From Usnea hakonensis (lineage: Eukaryota; Ascomycota; Lecanoromycetes; Lecanorales; Parmeliaceae), in contig BLJB01000336.1 of the NCBI GenBank assembly GCA_013423325.1, positions 1 to 27,819 of the forward strand: a stretch of DNA of 27,819 bases, given 5' to 3'. Shown piece after piece: positions 1 through 10,287 of this stretch. A program made the translations under genes and the position numbers. Numbering within the stretch: position 1 is the stretch's first letter; the number at the start of each line of letters is the position of its first letter. Under the pieces are notes generated by a model that worked only from the letters and a program-made list of their open reading frames with translations, did no database searches and had not been told where the DNA came from.

Positions 1-165
1 GTCTTGTCGTCGGATGCAGAGGCCAGAAGCTGGCCGTCAGGCGAGAAGACGACCGCCCTGACCCAATCTGAATGGCCTTCAAGCGTGCCGCGTGAGGCCC
101 CTGTGGCTGGGTCCCACAGTCTGACAGTCTTGTCGTCGGATGCAGAGGCCGAGCATCTGCTTAAT
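1..165 (-). pseudogene. WD40-repeat array fragment (STAND/NLR-type receptor, C-terminal region)
   Basis: Read on the minus strand, this stretch encodes one complete WD40 repeat and the start of the next: SASDDKTVRLWDPATG, then GTLEGHSDWVRAVVFSPDG, then LASASDDK. These are the hallmarks of the high-identity WD40 arrays at the C-terminus of fungal NWD2/HET-E-type STAND receptors, where the propeller senses ligands. A 24-base segment (1-24) recurs exactly at 127-150. The 126-base spacing is 42 codons, one repeat unit. The reading continues past the left edge. On the upstream side the array ends abruptly near 160: the expected SPDG preceding LASAS is absent, and a single-base shift plus an in-frame TGA precede it. 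No NACHT or WD40 coding is seen further upstream, so this is probably a truncated array, although a distant exon cannot be excluded. Confidence 0.7.
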
Positions 166-700
166 CAGATCTGTCCTAAGTGGAGGGCAGGCTCGCGGTG
201 GAGGCGGTAGAGGTCGCAGCAGTGGAGGAGGACGTGCGTTGAGTACCCACAGTAAGAAGACAGGGAGGACAGGTGGTGGTGAAGGAGTAGAGGGAGGAAA
301 AAGGGGTCAGCACGACTGAACCTAGGCGTTCCGTGGAGAAAAGGAGCCAGCCTTTTTTTTATGATTCCGCTGGAACGCTGGAACGGGAAACGCGAGGGCC
401 ACTTCTGCTCCAGCTTACCACGCCGACCTTCTCTGCAAGCATGCTCGATGCTACCTCTACGACATCTTCAATTATGACACCGCGTTCAGTAATAGCGGTG
501 CCGGCGCCTTTGAGGCTAAGTCGGCTCGATGGATTCGTGATATACATCCAGATCTTCGTGATACAATTTTTTATATCTAATTCTCCAAGAAGGAACCGTG
601 TCGACACAACTCTCCATCTCCTCCATCTGGCCTAACAGATACCATTTTGATGTCACAACTTTTGCTTTCTCAGGATACGAAAGCTTTTTAGGTCATAGCG
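166..700. other. Region without a supportable gene
   Basis: No complete gene was recognised. A plus-strand open frame ending with a stop at 578-580 contains NARATSAPAYH followed by a Cys/Tyr/Asp-rich tail. It faintly resembles the ARATSAAP signature of fungal patatin-like domains, but the match is too short to call. The minus-strand frame at 359-607 has no recognisable domain. Confidence 0.4.
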
Positions 701-2194
701 CTAGTAATCACAATGCCCACAATGCCCACAGTCCTCTGAACTGCATGCGGTGAAATCCTTGTCAGACTCGTCGTCCCGACCATCACCATCTTGGTCATCT
801 CCAGAGTCGTTGTAGTCTTCGGCACGATCCTTCGCAGGGGTGCCCCGTCCCAATTGCTTCCATCCCTCATTCTCATCCTCAAGGCCCTTGTCCTCCTTCA
901 ACTTGAGGCATAGGTCGTCAGGTAAGGCGCTTTTATGGCTGATATCAAGCTCCCAAATCTCCAAATTTCCGCTTTCACTTCCCCTGACACGACATTTCAT
1001 AGCGACGGTTTTCTGGACGGTATCGATGATCCGTCGTACGAGGGTGTTCAATTTTCGCAGATTTCCCGAGTTTTGCTCCTCCCACCTTGAAATGTCTTTG
1101 CGCACATCAAGGATTTGCACGTCGTCAAACCGGCCACCTCTGTGGTAAGCAGCAACCAAGTTTGGTGTCTGGGATATCCAAAGTCGAGGCAACACGGAAT
1201 CCATGTCCAGGACTTTGTGAGCAGCACGGGTTTTGATCTCGACAGCAGCTACTTGATCAACTTCGCGACCTCCCTTACGGACAACAAGTCCACGACTCGT
1301 AGTGGGTCGTCTTTCACCGACGCTCATGGTATCACTGGAGCTCAGCAAAGCCGTGGTGTCGACGAGTCCGGCCTTGCCTCCTTGCCGCGCTGGAGGAGCT
1401 TCCTTGACACTCACAGCCTTCTCTGCAAGATAACAGTCGCTCTCGAATCGAAGGAGATATTTCAAATCAGCGAACACATATTCGGCGACTCGGTGATGAG
1501 AACTCGACCCTTTGACCTCGCTATCCCATCTCGTATATTCCTCCGGGAAGGTGTGTCCGAATCCTCGAAATCCATCTACGATCTCCGTGGTCTTTCTTTC
1601 CTTCCTGATGAATATGGCTTTGTCTCCGATTATCTCCACATCAATCTCGAAATTCTTCGAGTTCACGGTGACGAAATCAAAGAGTTTGGCCATGGTATTT
1701 CTGCAAATTACGACATCGACGTCATCCAAATTGATCTCGGGACGCACCCCGTATATGGCACGAAACATCGCCTCTAACGGGAAGGAACTGTAACGTGCGG
1801 CATTCTGATCGATGAATACCTCGCCTTTGTCCGGTTCAAGCCTTCGACGATGAGCTGGAGGGGACCAAGTCGCAGGAGAACCTTTGCAATTTGAAAGATT
1901 AGCAGTCGAGTTTCCAGTCGGCATTGATAGTTAACGAGAGACGGACTTGCCTGGGACAAGAATAGTAGGCTCGCTTTTGTCAAGCCAGTTGTAGGAGGCT
2001 ATGCATTGAAAATTTGATATTTGAGCAGGGCCACTTGACGGCAAAATGTCAGTAGCATTGAGTCCAATAATTAGGTTGCCTGGCTGCAACTCATCACGAC
2101 CAAGAGAAGCCGAATGGCCGATCCGTTCGCTTGCTCGGAACGTCCCACCGCGTCCATAGTTTAGCCCACGATGAGCAGAGGCCCTGGTTGACAT
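701..2194 (-). CDS. Fungal orphan-family protein with a PD-(D/E)XK-like E-x-K motif (two exons, GC-AG intron)
   Basis: Two exons, 2194-1951 and 1881-701, give 474 residues. The start is the ATG at 2194 (MSTRASAHRGLNYGRGG), which matches the Gly/Arg-rich N-terminus usual for this family. Further upstream methionines extend the frame but do not look homologous. The splice restores the conserved stretch YNWLDKSEPTILVPG-SPATWSPP, and then FIDQNAARY, RPEINLDDVDVVICRN and LPRLWISQTPNLVAAYH. This is a common Pezizomycete family of unknown function that I recall being labelled geranylgeranyl pyrophosphate synthetase in automatic annotation, yet no DDxxD prenyltransferase motif is visible. FESD (about residues 226-229) followed by AVEIKTR (E296, K298) resembles a PD-(D/E)XK nuclease core, which is an inference. 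The C-terminus is acidic and ends in Cys/His pairs (CSSEDCGHCGHC). The 69-nt intron has a GC donor and a CTAAT branch site. No frameshift or internal stop is seen, so the gene looks intact. Confidence 0.8.
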
Positions 2195-3124
2195 CGATTC
2201 CGGACGTAAAACTATACTTCTGCGATATACTTTGACCTCTGCAACAATGAAGCTGCAAATACAAACGAGCGCCGTCCAAGATTGGGAACAATGGCGAGGT
2301 TTGAACAGTAGGTCGTTGTCGATATGTTGTGAAGAGTTTGAACGGATCAAATTGTAGCGTTTTCGAAGGAGAGGGGGTATTGTTTCAATCTAGCTTCTCA
2401 TCCTGGTTAAGGGAGGGTGGGGTAGGGTAAAGTCGGGCGTGGGTATCGCCGATGGTGTCCATGTCCTAAGGCTTTATTGTGGTTGTGATTCAATCGATGT
2501 AGTCAAGTCACTGCCGCAACGACCTCATGATAGCAGCTCATTATTGGCTCGCTGTTGCGGATATGAGAAACGGGGATCGTGCGGTATGACTAGATCGGGC
2601 TTCTTGCATAATCCTTTTCGTCTCGATGCAGCCTTTTGGTGGGTCGAAGACCCTTTTATCGAGGCTCTGGAGAAACAGCTCGCATCATTTTGAAACCACG
2701 AATAATCAAATGCTGCGCTTTGTGCTTCATTCGATTCGTCCGGCCATCTCTTTCTACGTATATTGCGGTATATGTGCCGAACCCGAAAAACTCTCTATGA
2801 CGGATTTGAGGCACACGTCGAAAAAATTTTCGGCACCGCCTACCTGGATATGGTGTATGTGATGGAGTTTGACACACAGATTGGTTCCATGGCAGGAAAA
2901 GGTGGTCACACATTCCCCACCCCAGATGCGTCTCATTCATCGAACCCACAATTCTGACCACCCAAAGCTTTATCCACCCTCGGCAGTCACGTATGCCGGA
3001 CTCCCTATCAGCTTTCCCCACATCTGAGCTCTGAACATACTTAGACTACGTCCACCGCGACACCTTTCTAACACTGAATCTCAGGGAATGATACTGCAAG
3101 GTTCCGGTGATCAGTCCTGCAATC
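2195..3124. other. Intergenic region between divergently oriented genes
   Basis: This spacer separates the start of the minus-strand orphan gene from the start of the plus-strand dynamin gene, so it should hold both promoters. The 121-codon minus-strand frame (2656-3021) and the short plus-strand frames show no recognisable domain, and I do not support any of them as genes. Confidence 0.5.
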
Positions 3125-5445
3125 ATGGGAGAAACTGGCTCGCATTTTGGCCTCGCGAGTGCGGATCTTCTCGACAAGATTGACCGGCTTTTTGCATGCA
3201 ATGTTGGAGAATATGTTGACCTTCCTCCGCTAGTTGTCGTTGGCGACCAGTCCAGTGGCAAAAGCTCCGTTCTGGAGGCATTAACGCAGCTTCCATTCCC
3301 CCGAGAGAGCGGTCTTTGCACCCGGTTTGCGACGCAGATTACGTTCCGCCGGTCCCGAGAGACACATGTGACGGTATCCGTGATCTCGGCGCAAGACGCG
3401 AGCGAGGAACATAAAACAGCCGCTCGCGCTTGGACTATGAACGATCTTCGATCATTAGATGCTGGCTCATTTGCCAACATGATGACGCAAGTATGTGGAT
3501 TTTTCACGATTTCGTTGCGTTGGTAACATGATCAGGTCAATGCCGTGATGGGCCTCAAGCCAGACGAAACCATGTCGAAAAGCATATTCTCCGGTGACGT
3601 CCTACGTCTGGAGATTGCTGGCCCAAAAGAAGATCACTTGAGCGTAATCGATGTCCCCGGTATCTTCAAACGAACCACCCTTGGAGTGACGACTAAATCC
3701 GATATGGAAATGGTGGAGCGTATAATTCACGGCTACATGAAGAACCCCCGCTCTGTGATGTTAACCGTTGTGTCGGCGAACGTCGACATCGCGACCCAAG
3801 AGATCCTGGAAAAGGCGGAAGAAGTTGACCCCGATGGTATCAGAACTACGGGAGTTTTGACGAAGCCGGATTAGTGGATAAAGTCGCGGAAAAGAACGTG
3901 ATCGATTTAGTCGAAGGGAGAAAGCACCAGCTTAAACTCGGTTGGCATATTCTCCGCAACGCCAGTCAAGAGGAGCTGGATAAGCGCGTCGCTGACCGTG
4001 ATGCCACGGAAAGAAGTTTCTTCGCCAGACAATCGCCGTGGAACAGCTTGGACAAAGAGAGAGTGGGTATTGCCTCCTTCAGGGACCGTCTGCAGGAGAT
4101 TCTCGCGGATCATATTCGTCGCGAATTCCCCAAGGTAAAGATATCGACCAGCTCAAGGGATCTGGATAACAATACCCTGTGCAGGTTAAATCCGAGGTCG
4201 CCAAGAAACTCACTTTATGCCAGCGGCATTTGCAGGCTCTTGGCAGGAAGCGTCAAACGCCGACCGAACAGAGTCGATATTTAACGGAGATTGCCATGCA
4301 ATTTCAGAAGCTTGCCGCAGAAGCGTTGTCGTCCAGCTACGGTCGCACTGACGTGTTTGACAAAAATCCAACGCTCCGGCTCGCAACAGCTGTGGTCAAC
4401 CGCAGCGACCTCATGTCAGAAGCCATAGCAACAAAGGGGCATACCTTTCACTTCGAGTCTAGTGACATGGAAAAGGATTCCGATAAAGGCTCCCACGATG
4501 GCGTTTTAAGAGCTCCAGACGTCGCTGCTATTAAACCCGATGGTGACGAAGACGATGAACCGGAAATACTTGAGGTCCGGCAGGTTCAGGATCATCCAGA
4601 ACTTGAAGATCTGGTACATGCGCCGGAAAAGTTGTCCGAACCACAGAGCGGAAGCATTCATCTTTGGCTGAAAGAGGTCTATCGCGGCGCGCGAGGCTTT
4701 GAACTTGGAACGCTCAACTCCTCGCTCCTCGCGGTGACCATGAAACATCAGTCGACAAAGTGGAAAAGTCTGGCTCTAGGATACATCGCTGACATCGTGG
4801 CGATGACTCATAATTTTGTCACCGATCTCCTCCGTGTGGTTTGTCCCCTTGAGCGAGTCCAACTCGGCGTGCTGTCTCTACTCTCAGATCACCTGCTGGA
4901 GAAGTACAGGTCGGCCATAGCCCATGCTCATTTTCTTCTGGAGATTGAGCTTGACGGAACTCCGGCCACGCTCAATCACTACTTCAACGAAAATCTAGAA
5001 AAGTGGTAAGCCAAATTTGGGCGCGCCATGATGGCTAATCAGCTGATGGGTTCGGCAGTCGTCAACGACGGATGCGCGCTGGGATGGAAGGTATAGTGTT
5101 TTCTGATTGTCAGCATGGAGAGGTAGTCAGGCTTGATGATCTGATGCAAAACCATCCCATGAGCAACGCCGATCACGCCATTCAAGATCTCCATGATATC
5201 CTACACTCGTACTACAAAGTCGCCCTCAAACGATTTGTTGACTCCCTTCGCATGCAAGCAGCTGACTATTACTTGATTACGGGATCGGAAACGCCGCTGG
5301 TTGTTTTCTCCGGCTTTTGTGGCTGAAATGACGCCCGGACAGCTGGAAGAAGTGGCTGGGGAGGACCTGACCATAAAGCGAAGGCGGCTGCAGCTTGAAA
5401 AAGAACAGAGAGATTTAGAGGATGGCAAGAAGATTTTGAGCTAGG
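3125..5445 (+). pseudogene. Dynamin-family GTPase with two single-base frameshifts
   Basis: Four exons are clear: 3125-3490, 3536-4134, 4185-5005 and 5059-5445, with introns of 45, 50 and 53 nt. The start at 3125 gives MGETGSHFGL, the usual N-terminus of fungal dynamin/Mx-like GTPases. Two further in-frame codon groups and an ATG at 3107 also exist. The GTPase domain has the P-loop GDQSSGKS (40-47), the switch-I region CTRFATQI, DVPG (161-164) and TKPD (about 232-235). The stalk follows, including RQTPTEQSRYLTEIA and HIRREFPKVKSEVAKKL. The GTPase effector region includes YKVALKRFVDSLRMQAADYYL. The gene is broken at about 3871, where one base is missing between TKPD and LVDKVAEKNV. It is broken again at about 5311, where one base is missing before AFVAEMTPGQLEEVAGEDL. 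Both downstream frames stay open and family-like, so the damage is recent or is sequencing error. If functional it would be a membrane-remodelling GTPase. The end is the TAG at 5443-5445. Confidence 0.85.
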
Positions 5446-6620
5446 CGGGAGATAATGTTGCAAAACTGGAAGTGATAATGTCGTCATACGCCTTATCTAA
5501 GTAGTTGTCTTTACGGTCCATCCAAGCAACGTTCCTGCTAGCGGACAGACATACGCCTCCATCGCCCTTTATGCTATGAGCAAATCTCGTTAACCTTTGC
5601 TTCATGAACCGAACGAGCTGTACGCGAACTAATCAGGGATTCCAGAAGGTTCTTTCGGATAGCCTTATGCACGCCCGCACCTAGAACAACCGTAAGCCAT
5701 ACTAAATAATTACTCCTTTCACATCTATTTCAACAGAAAGGGTCTATTCGACAGCTTTATAATCTCTCTCGTCGTTCTGGTCAAACTCTTTTGGTTATGC
5801 AAAGAGGTAACAAGGGAGCTCTAGGATTCTCCGGAGCGCGGTACTACAGAAAACTGTTCCTAGGAAGACCCAGAATCCTAGTAGAGATGGTTTTCGAGAA
5901 ACAATCTCCCAGCGTGAGATCGTCGCTGCGGAGTAACGTCCTTTGATCCTATCCGATAGAAGAGGGACTTCCGGAACTCCCAAGTCCGACCCACCGGTCA
6001 CCATTCTTCGTCGTCCCCAACTCGACAAGAACAATAGTGAATCGTCTAAAAGGCTCATTACTCATATCACTCTGAAGAGGAGCCAAGAATCTAATTTTCT
6101 CGCGCCGCATACCATTCGTGACAATTCCTCCTGCCCAAGTTTCCTACTCGTGGATAATCGCCATCGAAGCCCAAAGTCATAGGCTGTAATCTTAGCGACC
6201 TCCAGGTGTTCAACCGCCGTCACCCTTTTCAGCCCCACGAACCCTGTCCTTTCCCCCATCCTGAATGTGCGGCGGTCACGCTTGACAGTGTACTTCTAAA
6301 TATGAGAACACATAGTCGGGAAGCATAGAATGGATGGTTGTTGCGAAACAAATCAGAGTGCTCGTACATGAATCTTATGACGAGTGGGAATAAGTAAGAT
6401 AACTGCAAGGCAAAAATATCTCGATAGTCGCCATTACACGACGATTTCCAAGTCTTTTTTGATGCCTTCTACTGGTGTGGTTTGGCTCTGATCTTGTCAA
6501 TCATGGAATTGACAGCGTCCCTCACAGGATCTTTTGATCGTCCGTGAGAGACGATTGCGCCTTGGCATCCCTATGAGCCTCCATAGAGCACGTATTTGTT
6601 ACTCTGATGTTTATGGGCAG
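5446..6620. other. Intergenic region without a recognised gene
   Basis: This lies between the 3' ends of the dynamin pseudogene and the minus-strand orphan gene. Two consecutive minus-strand open frames (6259-6062 and 6058-5795) abut each other, and the second has a hydrophobic stretch (LLGFWVFLGTVFC). Neither resembles a known family, and no promoter or repeat structure was seen. Confidence 0.4.
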
Positions 6621-7662
6621 TCACCCCCATACCGTGTCTCTTGCCTCAGATCTCGCGGCTTCTTCTGCCTCACACTTGGCAAATTTTGCCTCCTTTCCCG
6701 GACTCAGAGCTTCAGGCGGTGTGACTGGCCGATGCCTCTTCCGGCAGTTGGATGGGAGGCCAGATTGCACACCTCGTTGCGCTCGTTTAATATCGTGTCT
6801 GGTCTCGGCGTCATGTAGGAAAGAAGAGAGTTGGTCGCATGTGATCCGAACGACAGTCGTACTCTGCGTTTGTTGAGTTATATTGGCGAAGCAAGATTTT
6901 GGCGCAAAATCACAGAGCTGGAGGGACAGTCCTTGCCCCGGAACGGTAGTTCCGTCGTCGGCACGAAATACCTGCCAAAAGCGAAAAGGCCATCAGCATT
7001 GATATAATGCAGATACTGATTGATAATGAGCAAGCAGGAATGCCATCACATCTGCTTCCCGAACACTAAACGTCTCCAGAAGAACGGCTTCTTTCTCGTC
7101 CGGATCCGGCAGTAATCGAGGTCGCCAAATGGAGAGCGACGCCGTCCTGGACCCAACACCGTATTCAATATCGAGCCCAAGGATCACGGCGATATTGCCG
7201 TCGCAACTGGATATGTATTCATCAGCCAGCCCCGCCAACTCTTTATGGTGCTGTGAGTATGACGTCTCGATCACGATGGAGGGATATTGAGAATCGGCGT
7301 GTGCAAAGGAGGCGTCTGGTGTGTGCTTGGGATATTGATCGTCGATGGCTTCATATCCATAGAGATAGACGTCCGAGGTCGACTCTGATCTGACCAGATC
7401 AAGAACAGCTGCAATATCCGTGTCCCCACGAGCAACGCTCTTCAGCTGGGATGCAATCTCCTGAACAACACGCTCTGTGAATATATCGTGCGTGGATGTT
7501 GGCATCCTAACGGTGAAGCGGGAAGTATGTGGAGACCAGTCGAACCTGGTGCTCACCATCATTCTCATCAGTGCCATACTTTTGCAATGCTAGGAAGGAC
7601 CTGTTTACTTACCGGAGTTTGCCCAACACGTAGTCATAAAGCGATTTGTGTCTTTCCAGCAT
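6621..7662 (-). CDS. Fungal orphan-family protein, PD-(D/E)XK nuclease-like (probably decaying at its 5' end)
   Basis: Exon chaining recovers a family-typical protein. It carries FTVRMPTSTHDIFTERVV, then PDASF plus SIVIETSYSQHHKELAGLADEYI, then GNIAVILGLDIEYG and SLSIWRPR. After a 93-nt intron (7064-6972; CTGAT branch site, weak GTTCGG donor) comes VFRADDGTTVPGQGLSLQLCDFAPKS, a leucine/arginine helix and a basic KRHRPVTPPE tail, ending in a TGA at 6621. PDASF followed by E-x-S resembles a PD-(D/E)XK core, which is an inference. The family is widespread and uncharacterised in filamentous fungi. An upstream frame ending EVEPWTVFNITPEEVQTV meets an in-frame TGA at 7668-7666, followed at once by SMLERHKSLYDYVLGKLR, so the natural N-terminus has probably been cut by a nonsense change. 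The ATG at 7662 is the first start after it. The first intron begins with GTAAGT at 7612. It ends either at 7579 (34 nt, unusually short) or at 7552 (61 nt, GAG acceptor). Confidence 0.65.
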
Positions 7663-7924
7663 CGATCAAACCGTCTGGACCTCTTCCGGTGTGATATTGA
7701 ACACTGTCCACGGTTCCACCTCTTGTCCTTTGTGGCATAAGATTAGAAAGTCAAGGAGGCTGCTAGCCGTCTTTGACGGTGTGGTTATCCGAGCCGATGG
7801 ACATGGTAGAAGACTATGGTTTAAGACATAGACGGCTTGAGCTCCTTCCTCGCGGTATTTGGAAGGCGCAGTGGGTCTATTGTGTTCAAGCATAGTGGGA
7901 AATAGTCGAGCTATCACATTCACT

Positions 7925-8385
7925 TCGTAGTACAATGCGATGTAGGTAGCCGTTGATGCAAGGAGTTGGAGGAGCGTATTCGGGTGACTGTCTAAATGTC
8001 ACAACGGAGCCAGCCCGGAAACGAGCTAAGGATTCCTCCGATGCACCCAGTTCCCTTCCTGTTCAGATGAATGAGCGTCAACGGCAGTCTGAAGATATTC
8101 TGGGAGACCTGCGAATGCATGGTGATGCCGTGACCTCTGTAAACTCATCAGTCTCCTTCGCAGATGGAACCTGATCCAGTCATATTTGATGACTGGTCAG
8201 TGGAGGACGCCTAGGTGTGTGAGCTAGCAAATTCCCAACCTTGCTAGAGCTTTAACATAGGAATTCTCAGGAAGACTGGTAGTACGGGATCTTACTCCCG
8301 AGCTCCCTTACTATCAGCTATTTTTAGCCTAGAGACTTCTAACACTTAGTTAGTCCCGGGAGCTCCCGCTTAGGAACGCCCCGAG
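7925..8385 (+). repeat. Inverted duplicate, copy A (partner at 17413-17806)
   Basis: The minus strand here matches the plus strand of 17413-17806. Over the best-conserved stretch (7925-8035 against about 17695-17806) I count roughly 10 differences in about 113 positions, mostly transitions. The inner ends share a start near 8385 (CCTAAGCGGGAGCT on the minus strand). Copy A carries about 40 extra bases near 8215-8250, including a short stem with CTAGCAA and TTGCTAG arms. A frame across the conserved part reads SLARFRAGSVVTFRQSP and then TPCINGYLHRI in both copies, with several synonymous differences. I do not recognise that peptide. Part of it overlaps the decayed 5' region of the neighbouring orphan gene. 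Confidence 0.8.
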
Positions 8386-8580
8386 CCGGGCTACTTGAAG
8401 TGGCTGCTAAACCAATTCTTTTCGGCTGCCTCAACACCAGGAGATAGATTCTGATAGCCGTATGTATCTCCGCTTTTGTTCTCCTGTGGACATGATCAGT
8501 CCGACTACGCCACAGGAAAAATGAAGCAGACGCGGCGACATGCCACCTGACACCGCAAAATCGAGCCTCATGTACTTAGC

Positions 8581-8982
8581 ATGACCACTGTCAATCCCAC
8601 TACAACCTTCTTGGGCAACATCGGGCCTTTCAGTTGGGGGCGAATTGAGTATACGTGCAATTTAATATTAATGGCTAGCCAGGTAAGTCCCGTCCTCTCG
8701 ATCAAGTTCAGGAAGATCGATGCCAACAGTATATCTTGCTTCCTGCAGAAGAATCGCCACGAAAGCTTAATCCTTCCTCCACCGCACCTTTTCGACAAAA
8801 TCCTAACTTATCAGATCACAATCATGATTCATGAGAAACATTCGATGCTAGCTTCTCGAACTGCGTTCTTTAATCTGAGAGGCGCAAGGCGAAGATTTGA
8901 GCTGTTAAACATACAATCAGGAGCTGATGCTGTGGAAAGGATGTCTCAGCGAGCGATTGGATACTCAGTACCCCAGCACTGA
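8581..8982 (+). CDS. Hypothetical open reading frame, 133 codons
   Basis: A single-exon frame starts at an ATG at 8581 and stops at 8982. It gives a protein-like composition with segments such as NSISCFLQKNRHESL, LILPPPHLFDKIL and RTAFFNLRGARRRFELL, but no domain I recognise. It sits just inside the left repeat copy, in a region rich in gene fragments, so it could be a relic of a larger gene. No convincing intron or neighbouring exon was found. Treat it as a candidate only. Confidence 0.3.
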   Translation: MTTVNPTTTFLGNIGPFSWGRIEYTCNLILMASQVSPVLSIKFRKIDANSISCFLQKNRHESLILPPPHLFDKILTYQITIMIHEKHSMLASRTAFFNLRGARRRFELLNIQSGADAVERMSQRAIGYSVPQH

Positions 8983-9483
8983 CCGGCAACGAAGAGAAAT
9001 TAGGGGTAACGCATCCTGATATGCTAAGGACTATGCACAACCTGGCGAGTGTATTTCTAGAGATCAAGGTTGCAAGCTTCCCGGGAAAGGAGTGTACGAC
9101 CATTCTCATTGCACAACCGGCTTCTATAGTTGTTTGATACCTACCTTCACCTTTGAGCTCACGGTCTCCCTTTGATCGTCGGCTGAGGAGGCGAACACGT
9201 CATCTCGTTAATGTCCGCAAATCAGGCTACTCTTGTCTTTCGCTGGGTATACTTAGCTATCGTTCCGTACATAGCTTGAACTACGGACCACTCTCTTTGA
9301 CAGACACAATGACTTTCATCAGTGCCATACTTTTGAGGTTTAAAGCACAACAATCCGGTTAGGGTTCGCACTTTGGAACTACCCATGCTCCCTACAGCCA
9401 GGTTATAAACTAACGACCAGATCGAGCGTGGAACTACTCTGTATCATCTCCCCGTTACTGCCACCTTTTTGTAATCTAGCCAT
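8983..9483. other. Gene-free stretch with a relic of the orphan gene at 6621-7662
   Basis: No gene is supported. At about 9316-9335 a 20-base segment is identical to one at 7564-7583. On the minus strand the match can be followed as MALMKVIVSVK against MALMRMMVSTR from the orphan gene before it decays into stops. This suggests a second, broken copy of that locus. Confidence 0.35.
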
Positions 9484-10193
9484 CTATTCAGGAGAGGTTG
9501 ACTTTTGGCCCTCATCCTCTAGCTGCCGACGCGCCTTGAGCAAACATCCCGCCATACTATCCAAGTGCACTTGCCATTTCTTCTGCCGAGCCATTTTGCA
9601 TATCAATCGCCACGCCTCCTGGTTGAGCATAGCCTCACTAACCTCATTCCCAACGATAAGATGCAACTTCTTCAGCCCCGTGGCCCTTTTCTGTAATGCG
9701 CGGATCCCCTTTATAATCGCCTTTATACCACCTTTATAACCACCTTTCCAAACGACCTGGATCTTGTCGATCATGTGAACATGTCTGACATCTTGCAAGA
9801 AATTCTCCAGGTCGTCGAAGTCCAAGCACCGAAAGAGGTTCATGCTAAAAAAATAGCAGATCGCCGTGTTGTTAATAGCTCTCGACACCATGCAGAATCC
9901 CACATTCCTGAAATTGTAGACCTCATGCTGCATTCCATTCAGGTTGACGCCCGTGCGCGGTTCTCCGTACCAGTGTTCCTCGTCCTCCAATATTCTCTCC
10001 ATGTCAGCGTCACTCGTGTCGTACCATTGGGCATCCGGGACACCTGGGCCGAGAGTGTATGCAGTCGAAAGCGTATGGTCCTTGAAGCGAAGGAGCAGCA
10101 CCCCATGCTCCTCCTTTAGGACCAGGTGGTAGATCATTTTCAGGATGTCGAATGGCAGCTCGGAGATGAGATTAGGAATGGTCTTGCGCTCGC
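9484..10193 (-). CDS. Small fungal protein with an F-box-like N-terminus
   Basis: The main exon ends at a stop at 9484. From the ATG at 10137 it encodes 217 residues, but the frame stays open and meaningful upstream to a likely acceptor (intron end 10194): ERKTIPNLISELPFDILKMIYHLV. SELPFDILKMIY has the L-P-x-D/E-I-L spacing of an F-box-like motif, a Skp1-binding helix. The upstream intron would be 10286-10194 (93 nt, GTAAGA donor, CTGAC branch site), preceded by an exon encoding QEKGSIQYGELDG, for which I found no in-frame ATG. The C-terminal half contains WKGGYKGGIKAI and basic helices. Small F-box-like proteins of this sort are common in Aspergillus and mostly unstudied. The frame has no stop or frameshift within 9484-10193, so it may be intact apart from the unresolved first exon. 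Confidence 0.6.
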
Positions 10194-10287
10194 CTACAGT
10201 GCTAGGAGAGTCAGTAAACCAATCAGTGGTTGCTCGAGGTACGGCTTAGATTCATCTTACCCCAAAGACCGTTCGTCCAGTCTTACC

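Noticed and set aside
388..580. Plus-strand frame with NARATSAPAYH, suggestive of a fungal patatin-like domain
   Set aside because: Only a ten-residue resemblance, no serine hydrolase motif and no upstream domain; too weak to annotate.
2656..3021. 121-codon minus-strand frame upstream of the dynamin gene
   Set aside because: No recognisable domain and it lies in the shared promoter region of two divergent genes.
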